A stretch of 64,000 bases of DNA, taken from NCBI RefSeq assembly GCF_019578655.1, contig NC_063260.1:24390888-24454887 (forward strand), read 5' to 3'. Below, in pieces: positions 10,851 to 22,737 of this stretch. This stretch comes from Ricinus communis. Taxonomy: Eukaryota > Streptophyta > Magnoliopsida > Malpighiales > Euphorbiaceae. The translations under genes were made by a program, and so were the position numbers. Numbering within the stretch: the first letter of the stretch is position 1; the number at the start of each line of letters is the position of its first letter. A model generated the notes under the pieces. It was not told the origin of the DNA and did no database searches. It saw only the letters and a list, made by a program, of their open reading frames with translations.

Positions 10851-13049
10851 AAATCCAGCCCATTTAGTTGTCATTTCTAAAGAAATGGCTCATTTGTTAA
10901 TAGCCTTTTCTATTACAATATTAAACACCGAAAGAACAAAAAAACTGAAATATCAACTACAAAAAGAAACAAAAACAAGAAATGATTTGAAAAACTTCAA
11001 AACCCAGCAAAACTACCAAATGAGAAGTGAAGTGAAGAATTCTTCTCTATATTTATACTTATCAAAACAAAAAATCCTGTAAAAAGATCAAAGATTTAAA
11101 ACAGAAAAAGAAAGAACAAAAAAAAGAAAATGAAGAAGAAATTGCTTGCTACAGATGTATAAAAAAAAGAATAAAAATATTTAAAATTTTTAATTGTTTT
11201 GTATAATGTAAGCTATATGTGTGCGTGTGGAGGAGAGACTGTGCTTTCACTCTCAATAATTTGATGGGCACACCTCTGCTTGCCAATTTGATAAGTAGCA
11301 TTGGCATTATTAACATGGATTTACTGCAGAAAAAGGTATCCAATGTGGATCCTGTGATCACATTGAATGAACTGCACATCCAATTGATTGCTTGGAACAC
11401 TGAGCTTCTGCATTTATATTTAAGTTTCTTCTTCTGATAATCATATACATACATATTTGTCTTCTTCTTGGCCACTTATAATTTTCATCTACCGACCTGT
11501 CATCTTTCAACTATGCCAGATTTTCCAGCTACGTAATTTCTAATTTAAAAAGAGACAATACCTTGGAAATTTCTTTTCTTTTAACAAAAGATATTACTGC
11601 GATGAGGATCATTCTATACACATAATGCAACCGATATTTGAAATTACTTGGAAGAGCATTAGGTATCTTAATAAGAAAATTCTTGCCACTTTCTGTAATA
11701 CTAAATTTGATTGAGGAGACTTAGATTTCATAATAAACTTCGATATGTTCACTCTGCAAATGAATTCTTAAACTTTGCTTGCTTTCTAATGCACTACTGA
11801 TGTAAACATTTAGTTTTATATCTCTTGAAATTGTGATGAGTAAAAGTCTTAGAAAATAAACCCACTAATTTGATGGATTGGGATTTTAAAAGGTTTAGAA
11901 GTTGTAAGAGATTTGAAGAAACCTAAGCATAGTTACTTTCCAAACAAGATTTTGAGACTTTAAAACCTTGACAAATCTGTATTAAAACAGTGGTACACTC
12001 AGAGATCGTCTTCTTATTTTTGTTTATTTTTCTAAATAAATAAAAGGTATATAATTAGTAATTACTAATGTAATTACATTAAAAAGGAATCAGCATTAGT
12101 GGGGGGGGGGGGGGGGGCTAAACCTGCCAGTGCCACTCCAACTGGTATTCTCAAACCAACATGGTTTCTGCTGCTCTTCAAACTAAAACTAATATTTCAA
12201 TAGAAGAAAAGAACCCTCGAACAAATAAATAAAAATGAAAGGGACAAGCTGACTTCTCTCGAGGATTGGTGTCGGACATTTTTAGACTTTGGCCAAGTTT
12301 ATACAGCATCTCTTACCGTTGCCTTTAATTTAATTCCAGCTATACCCTTCATCGTCTCCCTCTCATTTTTTGAATTTGCAATAAGCGGGCCCTACCTTTC
12401 CCACTCGCATACCTGACAAATGAACAAAACCGTTACTGGCAATCTCGTAATTCTATTTAATCTCCAAGGGCGAAACCAATCTCCGCCGAAATTTCAGAGA
12501 CTCCCTCGACAGTTTCTCGCTGCCCGATACCAAATCTCCAACCCCTATAAACCCTCTGCCTCCGTGTTCAAAGACAAGAAATCAAAATTCCCAAAAATAA
12601 ACGCCTAATTTACCTCCTTGTCCCTGCACTGACCCATTCAAATCCCTCTTTCAGGCTTTTCATCGTTTGCCAATTTCAGGGCTAAAACCGTCTTATTACT
12701 TTCGTTTTGAAATAAAATTCAAAAATTTAGATCGTTACAAAAGGAAGTTACAGACTTTGGTGCTATAATAAATCCAAAAATAAAAAATAAAAAAATAAAA
12801 AACGTGCTTGTACCTTGGCTATAAACTGTTGTACTTCCATATTTCTTTTAAATTTTGGAAAGTAAATGAAAAGAAAATCAGAGTATTTATGCTACAGTGC
12901 CGTTTCTTTCTCTTCTCTGTTAGTACAAAACTTGCAAGCTCGAATTTCGAGGATTAGGGTTTTTGGCAAATCCAGTCAAATCAATACAGTATTATTATTT
13001 ACTACTGTTATACGTATCGTCTATCGATTGAGACAGAGAGGAAAAAGAA
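10851..13049. other. Intergenic DNA and upstream region of the TPX2-like gene
   Basis: No supported gene. It contains a G17 homopolymer at 12101-12117. The last 700 bases are likely promoter and 5' UTR of the TPX2-like gene; the TATA position is not certain. Confidence 0.5.
12101..12117 (+). repeat. G17 homopolymer
   Basis: Seventeen consecutive guanines in otherwise AT-rich DNA, about 0.9 kb upstream of the TPX2-like start codon. Such a run can form G-quadruplex structures, and its length is prone to sequencing error. Confidence 0.95.
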
Positions 13050-16000
13050 ATGGAAATGGAAATGGAAGATGAAGAAATGGAAGTGGAGTTAGTGTTCGAG
13101 GCGCGTGAGGTTGATCTTGATTACGAATTTGATGCTGCAATGTTCTTTGATTTCACGCGTCAAGAGTCACTTGCGGAGGCGCATGAGGCTGAGCGGTGGT
13201 TTGATACGGCTCAGAGCTATCCTCCTTCTCGTAATCTCCTCACAACCCCTAATTTTGAATCTTTTTTATTATTGATTACGAAAATGTATGATCTTGATCA
13301 CCATTTTCTTTACAGCATTGTTCAAACGTGTTCTTTTGTTAGTGATTGTATGCGATACTTTTTATACTTATTTAAATTAATGATTGTATTCTTCATTTTT
13401 CTTTTTTAAAATTTCAGCTTTTGTGGCAAAGCTGGCGTTAAGAGAAGAAAATACGGAAACTTTGATAACTGAAGAGTGCAGAGGTGGCTTATTAGACACA
13501 GAAGCTCCTGAAATAGAGGTGGAAAACCAAGGTAAATGGTTAAGCATGTTTAATGATAAATGCGAATTACATTAGCGGTTGGTTATAGTGATTCTGTCAA
13601 ATAGCGATAGTGAAAGATCGTTGAAATTTACAATAAAGTCTACAAATTGATGTCTTAGGTAGAAAGAAGAGTCCACCATCCTTTTCTATTGAGTTTAGGG
13701 CAGATTTTATAGATATCTTAAACTAATGTGTCCCTGTCAACACGGGCAGAACTCATGAAGCTCAAGTTTAGGAATGTTCTTAGATAGCTGTCAGCGTGAA
13801 CAAACATTTTTACCAAGTCTTTCTTTCTTTCTTTCTTTTTTCTTTTTTCTCAAAAAGAATGTTTTACTGTTTAAGAGGGTAACTTCTTTATATATCCATA
13901 GCTGATCATCTATTTAGGTCTGTGATTTACTTCAATACTCTGATTCTTTTTGTATTCTCTATCCAGAATGCGAAAGAACGTATAGAGGGATTTTTACCAA
14001 CTTGCAAAGTGGCCATCTGCAAGAAGTTCAAAATAAACCACTTGAATTGCCAACAGGTAATTACTGATTATGGTGCATGTACTACCAGATAGTAATATGC
14101 TTCATGTTTCATATCATTCAATTCTTTACAAGTAGAACTGCTGACTCCTTTCAAGTCTTCGCCAAATTACTATCCAAAGCATACAGTTATCCTTTTCTGT
14201 CTTGATTTATCCATCCCATTCACTCTAGCTTACTCTTGCAGAATTGACTAATTACAATCATACATATACTGGTATGTCACGGGTAAAGTCCACTGTAAAG
14301 CCAAATCTTCCTAGGAGATCAACTTTGATGAAACCTACAGCAAGCGTATTGGCCAAGCAAAATCAGCGCCCTCAAGGTGATGGTTCCAGGTGATTCTTGA
14401 AGAACACTTTCTTGTTTTTTGTTACTCTTTTTTGGCGGTAATCTTCATGCTAAATTGTAGATAATGTCTTGTACTCCATTTATAGAAAAAAAAAAAAGAA
14501 TCTTTTAAAGCATGCCATGATCCTTCGTTCTTATGTTGTCCATTTGTTATACATGGTATTTTGTATATCCTGTAAATTTTTAGGTGGAATATGTCTTTAT
14601 GAAGCCCAATTATTCTGACAAAAGCGTTAAGACAAGTAATGCCCCTTTTATAGCAGTATTTGTGAGGCTAACATCAGTGGCTTTTTAGTGTAATTTATTA
14701 GCCGAGTAATATTACATTTCCTGTTTACTAGATTTCAGCTGCTATTTGATCAAAAGGAGAAAAGCATATGTAGTTCTTCTGCAGTTGAAAGTCAAGCTGC
14801 AAAGAGGCAAAAGCTAGAGGGAGGCCACTCCCGTAAGGTACACAGATCATGTTAATGCATTCTTCTTTTGTTTGCTCACATCTTGGAGAACTAGCTATAA
14901 ACAGTAATCGGGACTCCCCATTGATGGTACTTCTGTAATTGCCTAAAAGGAAACCTTTTCTAAGGTATGGATTTGGTTGTAATATTCACATTGAGAGCAG
15001 TACGTACCAGTTATCACATGCTAGTTATTCTTATGATGTTTTAGTGCATATACATATCCTATAAGTGAATTAAGAGGCAGGTTTGTTGGTGTGTTACCTG
15101 GCATGGCATTTGTGTGCAAATAGTAATGAAGTCTGGCTTGTATGCAAAATTGAGCTCAAAACTTTAGCCAGGGTCCTTTATATTCTTAACAATTGAGCTC
15201 AAAATTGAACTAACTATTTGGCCTCGTTGATTAACCCACTCTTGATAACAGTTTGGCGATGCAAAGCAGCAAATAGATTTCGTCCACAAGGCACCTAGAA
15301 AGGTATTTACTTGATGCTTTAATGTTCTCCTTACAGCATAAATCAATTTTCATTTCATGTTGATTAAATTAATATCATCTCATGCACCTCCAAGCCACTA
15401 AAACCAATGCCTGGCTAAACTATGTTGAGATCAAGTACAAATAATGTTTTAGATGATATCATAAACCAGATAAAAAAATGTAACTTTATGTCTATAAGCA
15501 ACACCTTGGTAATAATACCCTAGGAGCCATGTTCTCATTAGGAGCACAAGAGAGTAAACTTTAATCATTGAAACAATGTGGTTGGACAAGGGAAGGGAAA
15601 GATTATGCAACTCAATCTACATAACTAGACATCCAAATATTTGTATGTTGTCATGCAGGAAGGAACTATTGATAAATGCTCTGCTCAGTCAAGGCTGAGG
15701 CTTACTATTCCAAGAGAGCCTGATCTTGAAACAGCACATCGGGCTCATAGGATGAGGTTTGTTACCTCTATTCAATACCCTCTGCAGTGTTCTCTTTGAT
15801 TTCATGCAGATCTAGTGATGTTTTCTTAATGATCCAGGCCTAAAAATAACACAGAAGTTGAACATGTGACAGTGGCTGCACAAAGATTTAAAGCTCGTCC
15901 ATTAAACAGAAAAGTTGGTGCCTGATATTTCTGGTGTGCAATTTTATATGAAGATCCTTCTTCATGAAATGTTCCTTTTCATTTTTGCAGATTCTCGAGG

Positions 16001-17982
16001 CTCCTTCATTGCCTCTTCCAAAGAAGAGCACTCCAAAGTTGCCAGAGTTCCAAGTAAGTGCTCGATTGTGTTTCCTGCTTATGTTTGGTAAAATACTTCT
16101 ATTAGTTTCTCAACTAGTGAACATAGTTTTCGTACCTGCTATAAGGAAACGAAGAACTAAATGAAAGCAGTTACACCAAACAAATCTTTATGTTAATTAT
16201 TTGGAGCTTATATTCCTGTTACCCTGGTTTCAGGAATTTCATCTTAAGACATTAGAGAGGGCAATGCAGCATGCATTTGTAGTTTCTTCTTCCTCACTTC
16301 AGCACAATGATTCTGAACAGGTTGCTTAAAATTCCTTGACTATTGTCTATTGGCATGCAATTATTCTCTTACTGAAATTACTTTATTAACATTTCAAATC
16401 CTGAATACTGGCTAGGCTTATATTCAATTATAAAATGGTACATGCTTAATTGACTTATCAGAAAAGTATGTGTTCAACTGTTCTTTCTGGTATTATGCAT
16501 TATTGTGCCGCAACTTGTATATCTTCCTTTTGATGATTACTTTATTGTAGAAGGCGAACTGAAGTTCTGTCATTGCAGGGGTTGGACAAATCTACTACAG
16601 TTTCTGTTGCAGAAATTGGAAAGAGAGAATCTAGAAGGTAATGGTATTATCATGTATATCAAATTCTTGAATGAGGAAAAGGAAATGCTGGATTTTAGTT
16701 GATGATGCTTAAAAATTGAGACAAATGTATTAAATATAAAAACAAAAAAGTGAAAAAAAGAAAAAAGAAAATGCTCACTTTCCTGTTGCCCCTTTGCTCA
16801 GACCAAGCACTGTGGATACTAAAAAGCAGGATGGATGCAGTGCACCACATGTATTTAAAGCTCGTCCTCTGAATAAGAAGGTAAAAATTTGTGCGGATTA
16901 TTTGTTGAAAAGCTTGCTACACTTATTAAATATTTTCCTACTTCATGGCTGACTGCAGATATTCACAAGTAAAGGTGATATTGGTGTTTTCCGAAATAGC
17001 AAGCGGGAAACCACAGTGCCAACGGTAATTTTTCAGGGTTGCAGTTTCTGTTATCATATTTATCAAATGTTTATATACTTGTCTGAGAGTATAATGTTTT
17101 GACATCTGCAGGAATTTAATTTTCATACAGAAAAGAGGATTCATCATAATCCACCCATAGATCTTTTCAGTAAGGTAAACTGTAGCAAGGAATTTTGCAA
17201 TTATTGATAATGCCATTTACTGTTTGCAGTATGCTGTAGTAGAAAGTATATCGTCTTTGCATTTCCTTCTTTTCAGTAAGTTAAACTGTAACAAGGAAAT
17301 TTTGCGAGTATTGATATAGTTGCAAGTAGTAGTCTTTGCATTTTCCTTCTTACCTTAGCCTTTGCAAATTGATACAACTTTTCCTGGATTCTTACTCTCA
17401 TCTTTCTTGAATTCTAGCTATCCCTGGCATCCGAGCTCCAGCCAAATAATGGATTTCGGTTGCAATTGCCTCGACCAAGCTTAATGTCCATAAAGGTTCT
17501 CATTGTTTTTCAAAATTCTTGATGCTTAGTTAAACAAGGAATATCAGTGATTTTAAATCTCATTTTACTTAATACTCATTATTGTTTCAATGACTTCAAG
17601 GGCTCAAAAGAAAATAGATTGAATCATCTACAAACGGAGCATAAGGTATGCATTGGCACCTTTTCAGTTTCTTTGCTCTATTAGCTACTAAATTTAACTT
17701 GCAATGCTGGTTGAAAGATTTCTTAGCAACATCTTTTATCATACATCTGATACATGGAATTTTTTGTTGTTTTGTAGATAACAGTGACACATTCAGCAAA
17801 AGAAAAGCCACTGATTTTTGGTGGAAAGCAGACTCAATCCAGTGAAGTTGGAAATCAATTGAGCATGAGGTATGCAACATAACTGAGGTTAATTTTCTGT
17901 TACTTTTTTCTTCCCTTTTGTTGCATATTCCAGAATCTAAATTTTACTTTGAAATTGGCATAGGAGCTTGGGTGTCCGGTGA
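13050..17982 (+). CDS. TPX2-like microtubule/Aurora-binding protein (TPXL2/TPXL3 type), 18 exons
   Basis: Predicted 504 residues. Exons: 13050-13230, 13418-13531, 13967-14056, 14242-14389, 14732-14837, 15252-15302, 15659-15756, 15838-15913, 15991-16053, 16234-16320, 16579-16637, 16802-16880, 16959-17024, 17112-17174, 17418-17495, 17601-17645, 17778-17869, 17964-17982. All are GT-AG and the phases join in frame. Residues 22-35 (DLDYEFDAAMFFDF) match the Aurora-kinase-binding motif of plant TPX2. The middle carries TPX2 family repeats: FKARPLNRK twice (exons 8 and 12), EAPSLPLPKKSTPKLPEFQ, and an EFNFHTEKRIHHNPP block. TPX2 nucleates and stabilises spindle microtubules and activates Aurora. The protein ends soon after the central domain and lacks the C-terminal TPX2 domain of full-length TPX2 (about 750 residues). 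This fits the TPXL2/TPXL3 group, though which member is not decided. Confidence 0.88.
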
Positions 17983-18832
17983 TAGCTCAACAGAGACGTC
18001 AAATGGGAGTTTGATGGATCTATACCTGAACATTGCGAAACAGTTGAAAAAGATAGCAACTTTTTTTTTATTGGTTGTGCACAGAATCAATGTTGGTCGC
18101 CTTGGTTAAAAGGGGTATTATATAGCTAAGAAGAAACTGATCTGATAGAGTCATGTAAAGCTAATTTCGGTCTCCAACAATTCGTAGGTCACTGTCCTTA
18201 GTCCAATAAACTGGTTGCTGGGCCACTGTTGTACAGCGATTAGGCCTGCTCAACCTCATACCACCTTCAGGTCTTTTTTGTAGCATGAACACCATATGCA
18301 ATCACTATTAATGAAAGGTTACAGAATAGGGTTTTCTTTTTATATTGAGATTCTTACTATTTATAGTATTTGTTTCCAAATTTAAAATTTAAGTAAAAGT
18401 TTATTTTAAAATTTTACATATTAAAATTTATATATTTTAAATGTGTTTTAGAATTCTATATATTTTAGTTTAGATACATTTTTTAATTGTAATTAATATA
18501 AATTTTAATAAACTAAATAAAATTTCGGTTAGTTTGTAAATATGTTTTATTGTATTAAAATATTTTTTCTAAATTTATTATTTTAATTATTTTATATATT
18601 TTTTAGATTTAATAAATTATAACTGAATATTTAAATTTCAAAGCATTAAATTCATTTTACCGTACAACTCTTCCATTTAAACGAAATAGCAAATTCATAA
18701 CAAGTGTTTGTAGTTGTTGCCATATATGGGTTCTCTGCCCTATACATGCCATATACTTGTGGCATTTTGGATAAAGACAAATGCCATGTAATTTGCCTGC
18801 TTTTCTAACAGCTAAGAAAGCCTATGAGTGGA
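17983..18832. other. Convergent 3' intergenic region
   Basis: It separates the 3' ends of the TPX2-like gene and SLAC1. Bases 18340-18660 are very AT-rich. No gene seen. Confidence 0.6.
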
Positions 18833-20890
18833 TTACAAATGTCGCACTGCAGATCCATCTGTAATTAAATCGTCATTTTCTCCATCAAAGTTCTTGCTTT
18901 CTGGATTCTGCTTGTTAAGAGCTTGCCTTGTCCACCGCCTTATATCATAGGCTTTCTTCAGGGGTTTCTTCTCCTTGACAAGTCTTTTCTTTGTTATGGC
19001 AATGGCAAGATCATTCGGAAACAGTGTTCGCCAAACAAAGGCATGGAGAAAGGTGGACACAAACAATACTGACACCATCGCTGATGACATGAAAGAAAGC
19101 ACAAGAGCGAGGACCTTGCTCGGAACGCTAGGGACCTGCTCTGCATACTTGATTGTTGCCACTGATATTGTCGTCATAGGGAAAGTGTACGACCACCATG
19201 CCACTGAGAACCTGTAGTTATTGTGCAGATAATTAATCATTATCCCTCAAACAAGAAGAGTTTGTAACTAATCCAGGAATATCAAGAATCAAGAGAAGGA
19301 TTAGTCTGACCTGAACCCAGTGAAGAAGTTGATACGCACAACCAATGAAATATAGAGAAACAATGCAATGAAATAGCAAGTCCTTGACAACCCATCAAAA
19401 TCACCATAAATACTTTCCCAAGCAATACTTGCAGCTGATGGAGCCGCAATGAACATAGAATACACAGGATGCAGCTCCTTAGGCAAAGCTTCACTCGTGG
19501 GCAATCTTTGATATAATGTTACAAACACTACAAGATAATGCGCGAACCCAACTGCCCACAAGAACTTACCTACTTCCTTCCACCCTACATTAGAAGCTAA
19601 AATCGCGCCAACAAAATTTCCCACCACAGAAAGATGAGAGGATGGATTAGCCACTTTGCAAAGACGTCGTTTTCCGCCCGAAAGCCATTGGCCATAAACC
19701 TTGAGCTCGAGGAGGAAATATGGAGTCATGAAGATGCACCAGATTGCAGGGTGTAAGGTTTTCGGAGCTAGCACAGGAGGTACACTAATCGCCAAGAACA
19801 TGCACACAACCCATGGTGCAAAGAAGAAGTTGATACGAACTGGGTGAAAGTACTCTCTTTTGACAGCTTCAAAGTAGTATATGCATTTGAGAATGTAAGT
19901 GAAGAAAACCGAGAGTAAGACTGCCGCAGCTAACAGCCAGAGGACAAGGTTGATGAAGGGTGTAATGTGGAGAAACTTGGTAGCAGGGCTTTTTGCAAGT
20001 GCTTTCCATAAGACAGCTTGACTACTTAGACCTAGACAGATACCAAAGCAACCTATTGGGAATCGAAGGAGAAATGGCCATTTCTCATCTTTTGGTAGGA
20101 GAATATCTTCATAGTCCTGCAGAAAAACATACAGAGAAAAAGAAAGATGTCAACTCTGATAATTCTATGCCATGTGTGGCAATAGATAATTCGTATGCGC
20201 ATGCATAATGATTATATGAGAGATCAAAAAACATCAGAACGTAACTTGATCAAACAGTTCTGCCTAAGAACAACATTGAAGATAAAAGAATTTGACTAAT
20301 GAGCTTGGAAACTGAAGTAACACTGTAAAAAAACACACTATTAATACCTTGACTTCGTCTAGCTCAGGTCCTCTAAGAGCAGCGAAGTATCTTCCAGCAG
20401 GAACTCCTTCGTGCACAGAATCATCAAGCTCATTAGAAGCATCAACTCTTTGAGTCTCCACGTTATCTCTCTCCTTCCTCCCTGGCAACAAAGAATTTTG
20501 CTTGCTAAGAGTTGATTTAGTCTTAAAGATGCTAAAATCTCCTTTCCTTGCTTCTACATTAATCCTAGTAGCTGAATCAAATCCTCCAAAACTACGTCCA
20601 CTCCGTGGAAGATTAATCTTCCTTTCATCCTTAGCCTTGGATTCTCTCTTGAGTGCTGAAAAGCCTGTTTCTAAGGAAACCTGCCTGCTAAAACTCCTAT
20701 TTGTTGGTCTCTTTGCTTCTCTAACTTTGAACAGTCTGCTCTGACCCCTTCTAGCCTTGTCCTGAATTCTTGTTTTCCCTTCTTCTTCTTCTTGTTCTTC
20801 TTCTTCCTCTGGCAATACTTCATGGATATCTACAAAATGCGTCTGCTCAAGAGAACTAGGACTACAAATTGGTCTTGCTCTGTTTTCCAT
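18833..20890 (-). CDS. SLAC1: SLAC1 guard-cell S-type anion channel
   Basis: Predicted 575 residues from three exons on the minus strand: 20890-20348, 20116-19311, 19211-18833, with GT-AG introns in frame. The N-terminal cytosolic tail (about 190 residues) is acidic, then basic. It holds conserved SLAC1 blocks: FVDIHEVLPEEEEE, RQVSLETG with a serine near residue 72 equivalent to the OST1-phosphorylated site, LPRSGRSFGG, KSTLSKQNSLLPG and AGRYFAALRGPELDEVK. Ten membrane helices of the TehA/SLAC fold follow, with signature stretches ANPSSHLSVVGNFVGAIL and YQRLPTSEALPKELHPVYS. The C-tail is short. SLAC1 releases chloride and nitrate from guard cells, closing stomata in response to ABA and CO2. 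Length is close to the Arabidopsis protein (about 556). The long N-terminal regulatory region favours SLAC1 over SLAH1/4. Confidence 0.93.
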
Positions 20891-22013
20891 TTCTTGTTAT
20901 TCCAAAAGAAACCAAGATTTTAATGTTTGGTTGAGACTAAATATAGGGTTTTTATATTTCACTTTTCTTGATTTTATGCATGCTTCTATCTGTGTTCACA
21001 TATGCGTAAGAGAAATCACGAGAAACAGCTTTCTTAGAGAGGGGGTAGTTGTTTGCTACGTAGATGAAATGGAAACCAATACTTTCTGGGAGAAAGGTAG
21101 ATCGTTAGAGAGATTTCTCGTGATGAAAACAATATGTGGTATGGACAGCCTAGTATCAATTGAAGTAGAGAAAGGAAGTTTCCATGATTTCCCGTGTTCT
21201 TAAAAGGATTGAAGAAAATTGTGGGTGTGGTTTGCTTAAACCCACCTACAAGTTTCTTGGTTTCATTTCATTATAATCAGCTTGTTGCCTTTGAGAAGAA
21301 AACAAACCCAAAAATCCTTCACCTGCTGGTTTAGGCTTTATTGCTTTTAAGTCAGTAGTATAGCCTACATATCCTTGTTGTTCAGCAATGTTTGGTTTAA
21401 CAAAATTACTTAGTTGACAGACCCCAAAGAGAGGGGGAAAAAACACTGTTATCAAGAGAATTAGAAGTACTCGTTGAATCCAATTTTCTGATTAAAGATG
21501 AATGGGCTCAGACAACAAAATTTTGGGTGGATTGGACCATCTTAAGCCTGGGTATCGAAACTGAAATGTAAGAATTAGGTATTCAAATTAGCAAGAAGCA
21601 TCTCCTTAATGCTTTCTCTTCATTATTATACATCTTGCATCTTACTTTTCAAGAAAAAGTCAAAGACATATTTCGTTTAAACATGTGGCAGGTTTACTGT
21701 TGTATAAATATCCAAAAGGAAAAAGCCACTTTTATTTGCAAGTTATTGAATTAGTCTACCTAAAGAACTCGAGAATGAATAATTATGTAATGTTACAAAA
21801 CTCAAAATGCATTTCTTTTCTGCCATTGGGCAGTGCCACCGCTTCTAGCCGGACCCGCATGGTATAGTTGTTGGAAACACCTGTTTTATACTAATGAAGT
21901 ACTCTATAAATAGGCAGCAAGATTTGAGCTCTAATTGTAAGCACATACGAGAAACAAGAGGTCCCATCTCAAGCACATCAATCAAAGTATTAAGTAGTTC
22001 GCTGCTACAAGTA
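20891..22013. promoter_or_regulatory. Divergent intergenic region between SLAC1 and the phytocyanin gene
   Basis: About 1.1 kb serves both SLAC1 (minus) and the phytocyanin (plus). A TATA box (TATAAATA) at 21905-21912 is well placed for the phytocyanin. I could not fix a TATA box for SLAC1. No ORF in it looks genuine. Confidence 0.5.
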
Positions 22014-22737
22014 ATGGCTTCTTCCAAGATCTTCGTGGTCATTGCCATTTTAACTGTTTCTGTTCCTTTAGTTTTAGCTGTAGAACATTTAGTTGGTGAT
22101 GAGACAGGTTGGACTACCAACTTTAATTATCAATCTTGGGCTGCTGGGAAGGAATTTCACGTTAGTGACAAACTTGGTAAAATTAGTTGAACTCTAATTT
22201 CTTTTTTTCTTATATTGAGATGTGACACTCGATACTTGATACTTGATAGGCATAGACACGACTTTAATACCACTGAGCTAAATCTCATTGAACTTTCTAA
22301 ATTAAGCACCATTATTCTCTTTTAATTATTTGCTTAATCAATTCATTTCTATATTGATCTTCTTGGTTGGTGCAGTTTTTAAGTATCCAGCAGGGGTGCA
22401 TAATGTACTGAGAGTTGATGGAACTGGATTCCAAGAATGCACAGCACCTGCTACCACTGAGGCATTGACAAGTGGTGAAGACACAATCACACTCGCATCT
22501 CCTGGAAAGAAGTGGTACATTTGTACTGTGGGCAAGCATTGCGAGTCTGGTAACATGAAACTTGCTATCACTGTGTTGCCTGAGTTGGGTTCTCCGGAAA
22601 CTTCGCCATCTCCGGTTGCCGCTTCACCTTCTCCTAGTGAAAACCCAGTATCAGCGGCAATAGCCGGAGTTAATGTATCTGGTTCCTACATATTGGTTTT
22701 TGCTATAGCTGCTATTCTGGGGTTGGTGGTAGCTTAA
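22014..22737 (+). CDS. Phytocyanin (uclacyanin-like, GPI-anchored blue copper protein)
   Basis: Predicted 174 residues; exons 22014-22176 and 22376-22737 join in frame (GT-AG), the intron position being typical of the family. Residues 1-22 are a signal peptide. The plastocyanin-like domain begins VEHLVGDETGW. Copper ligands are visible as His63 (GVHNVLRV), Cys104 (YICTVGKHC), His109 and Met115 (GNMKLAI). Cys76 and Cys110 can form the conserved disulfide. The axial Met points to uclacyanin or plantacyanin rather than stellacyanin (Gln) or early nodulin-like proteins, which lack the ligands. A Ser/Pro-rich, arabinogalactan-like stretch (SPETSPSPVAASPSPSE) and a hydrophobic C-terminus suggest a GPI anchor. 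The natural role is not established; electron transfer at the cell surface is inferred. Confidence 0.9.

Noticed and set aside
12420..12608. Plus-strand frame of 62 codons upstream of the TPX2-like gene
   Set aside because: Lies in the promoter region, has no known motif, and is not in frame with the first exon.
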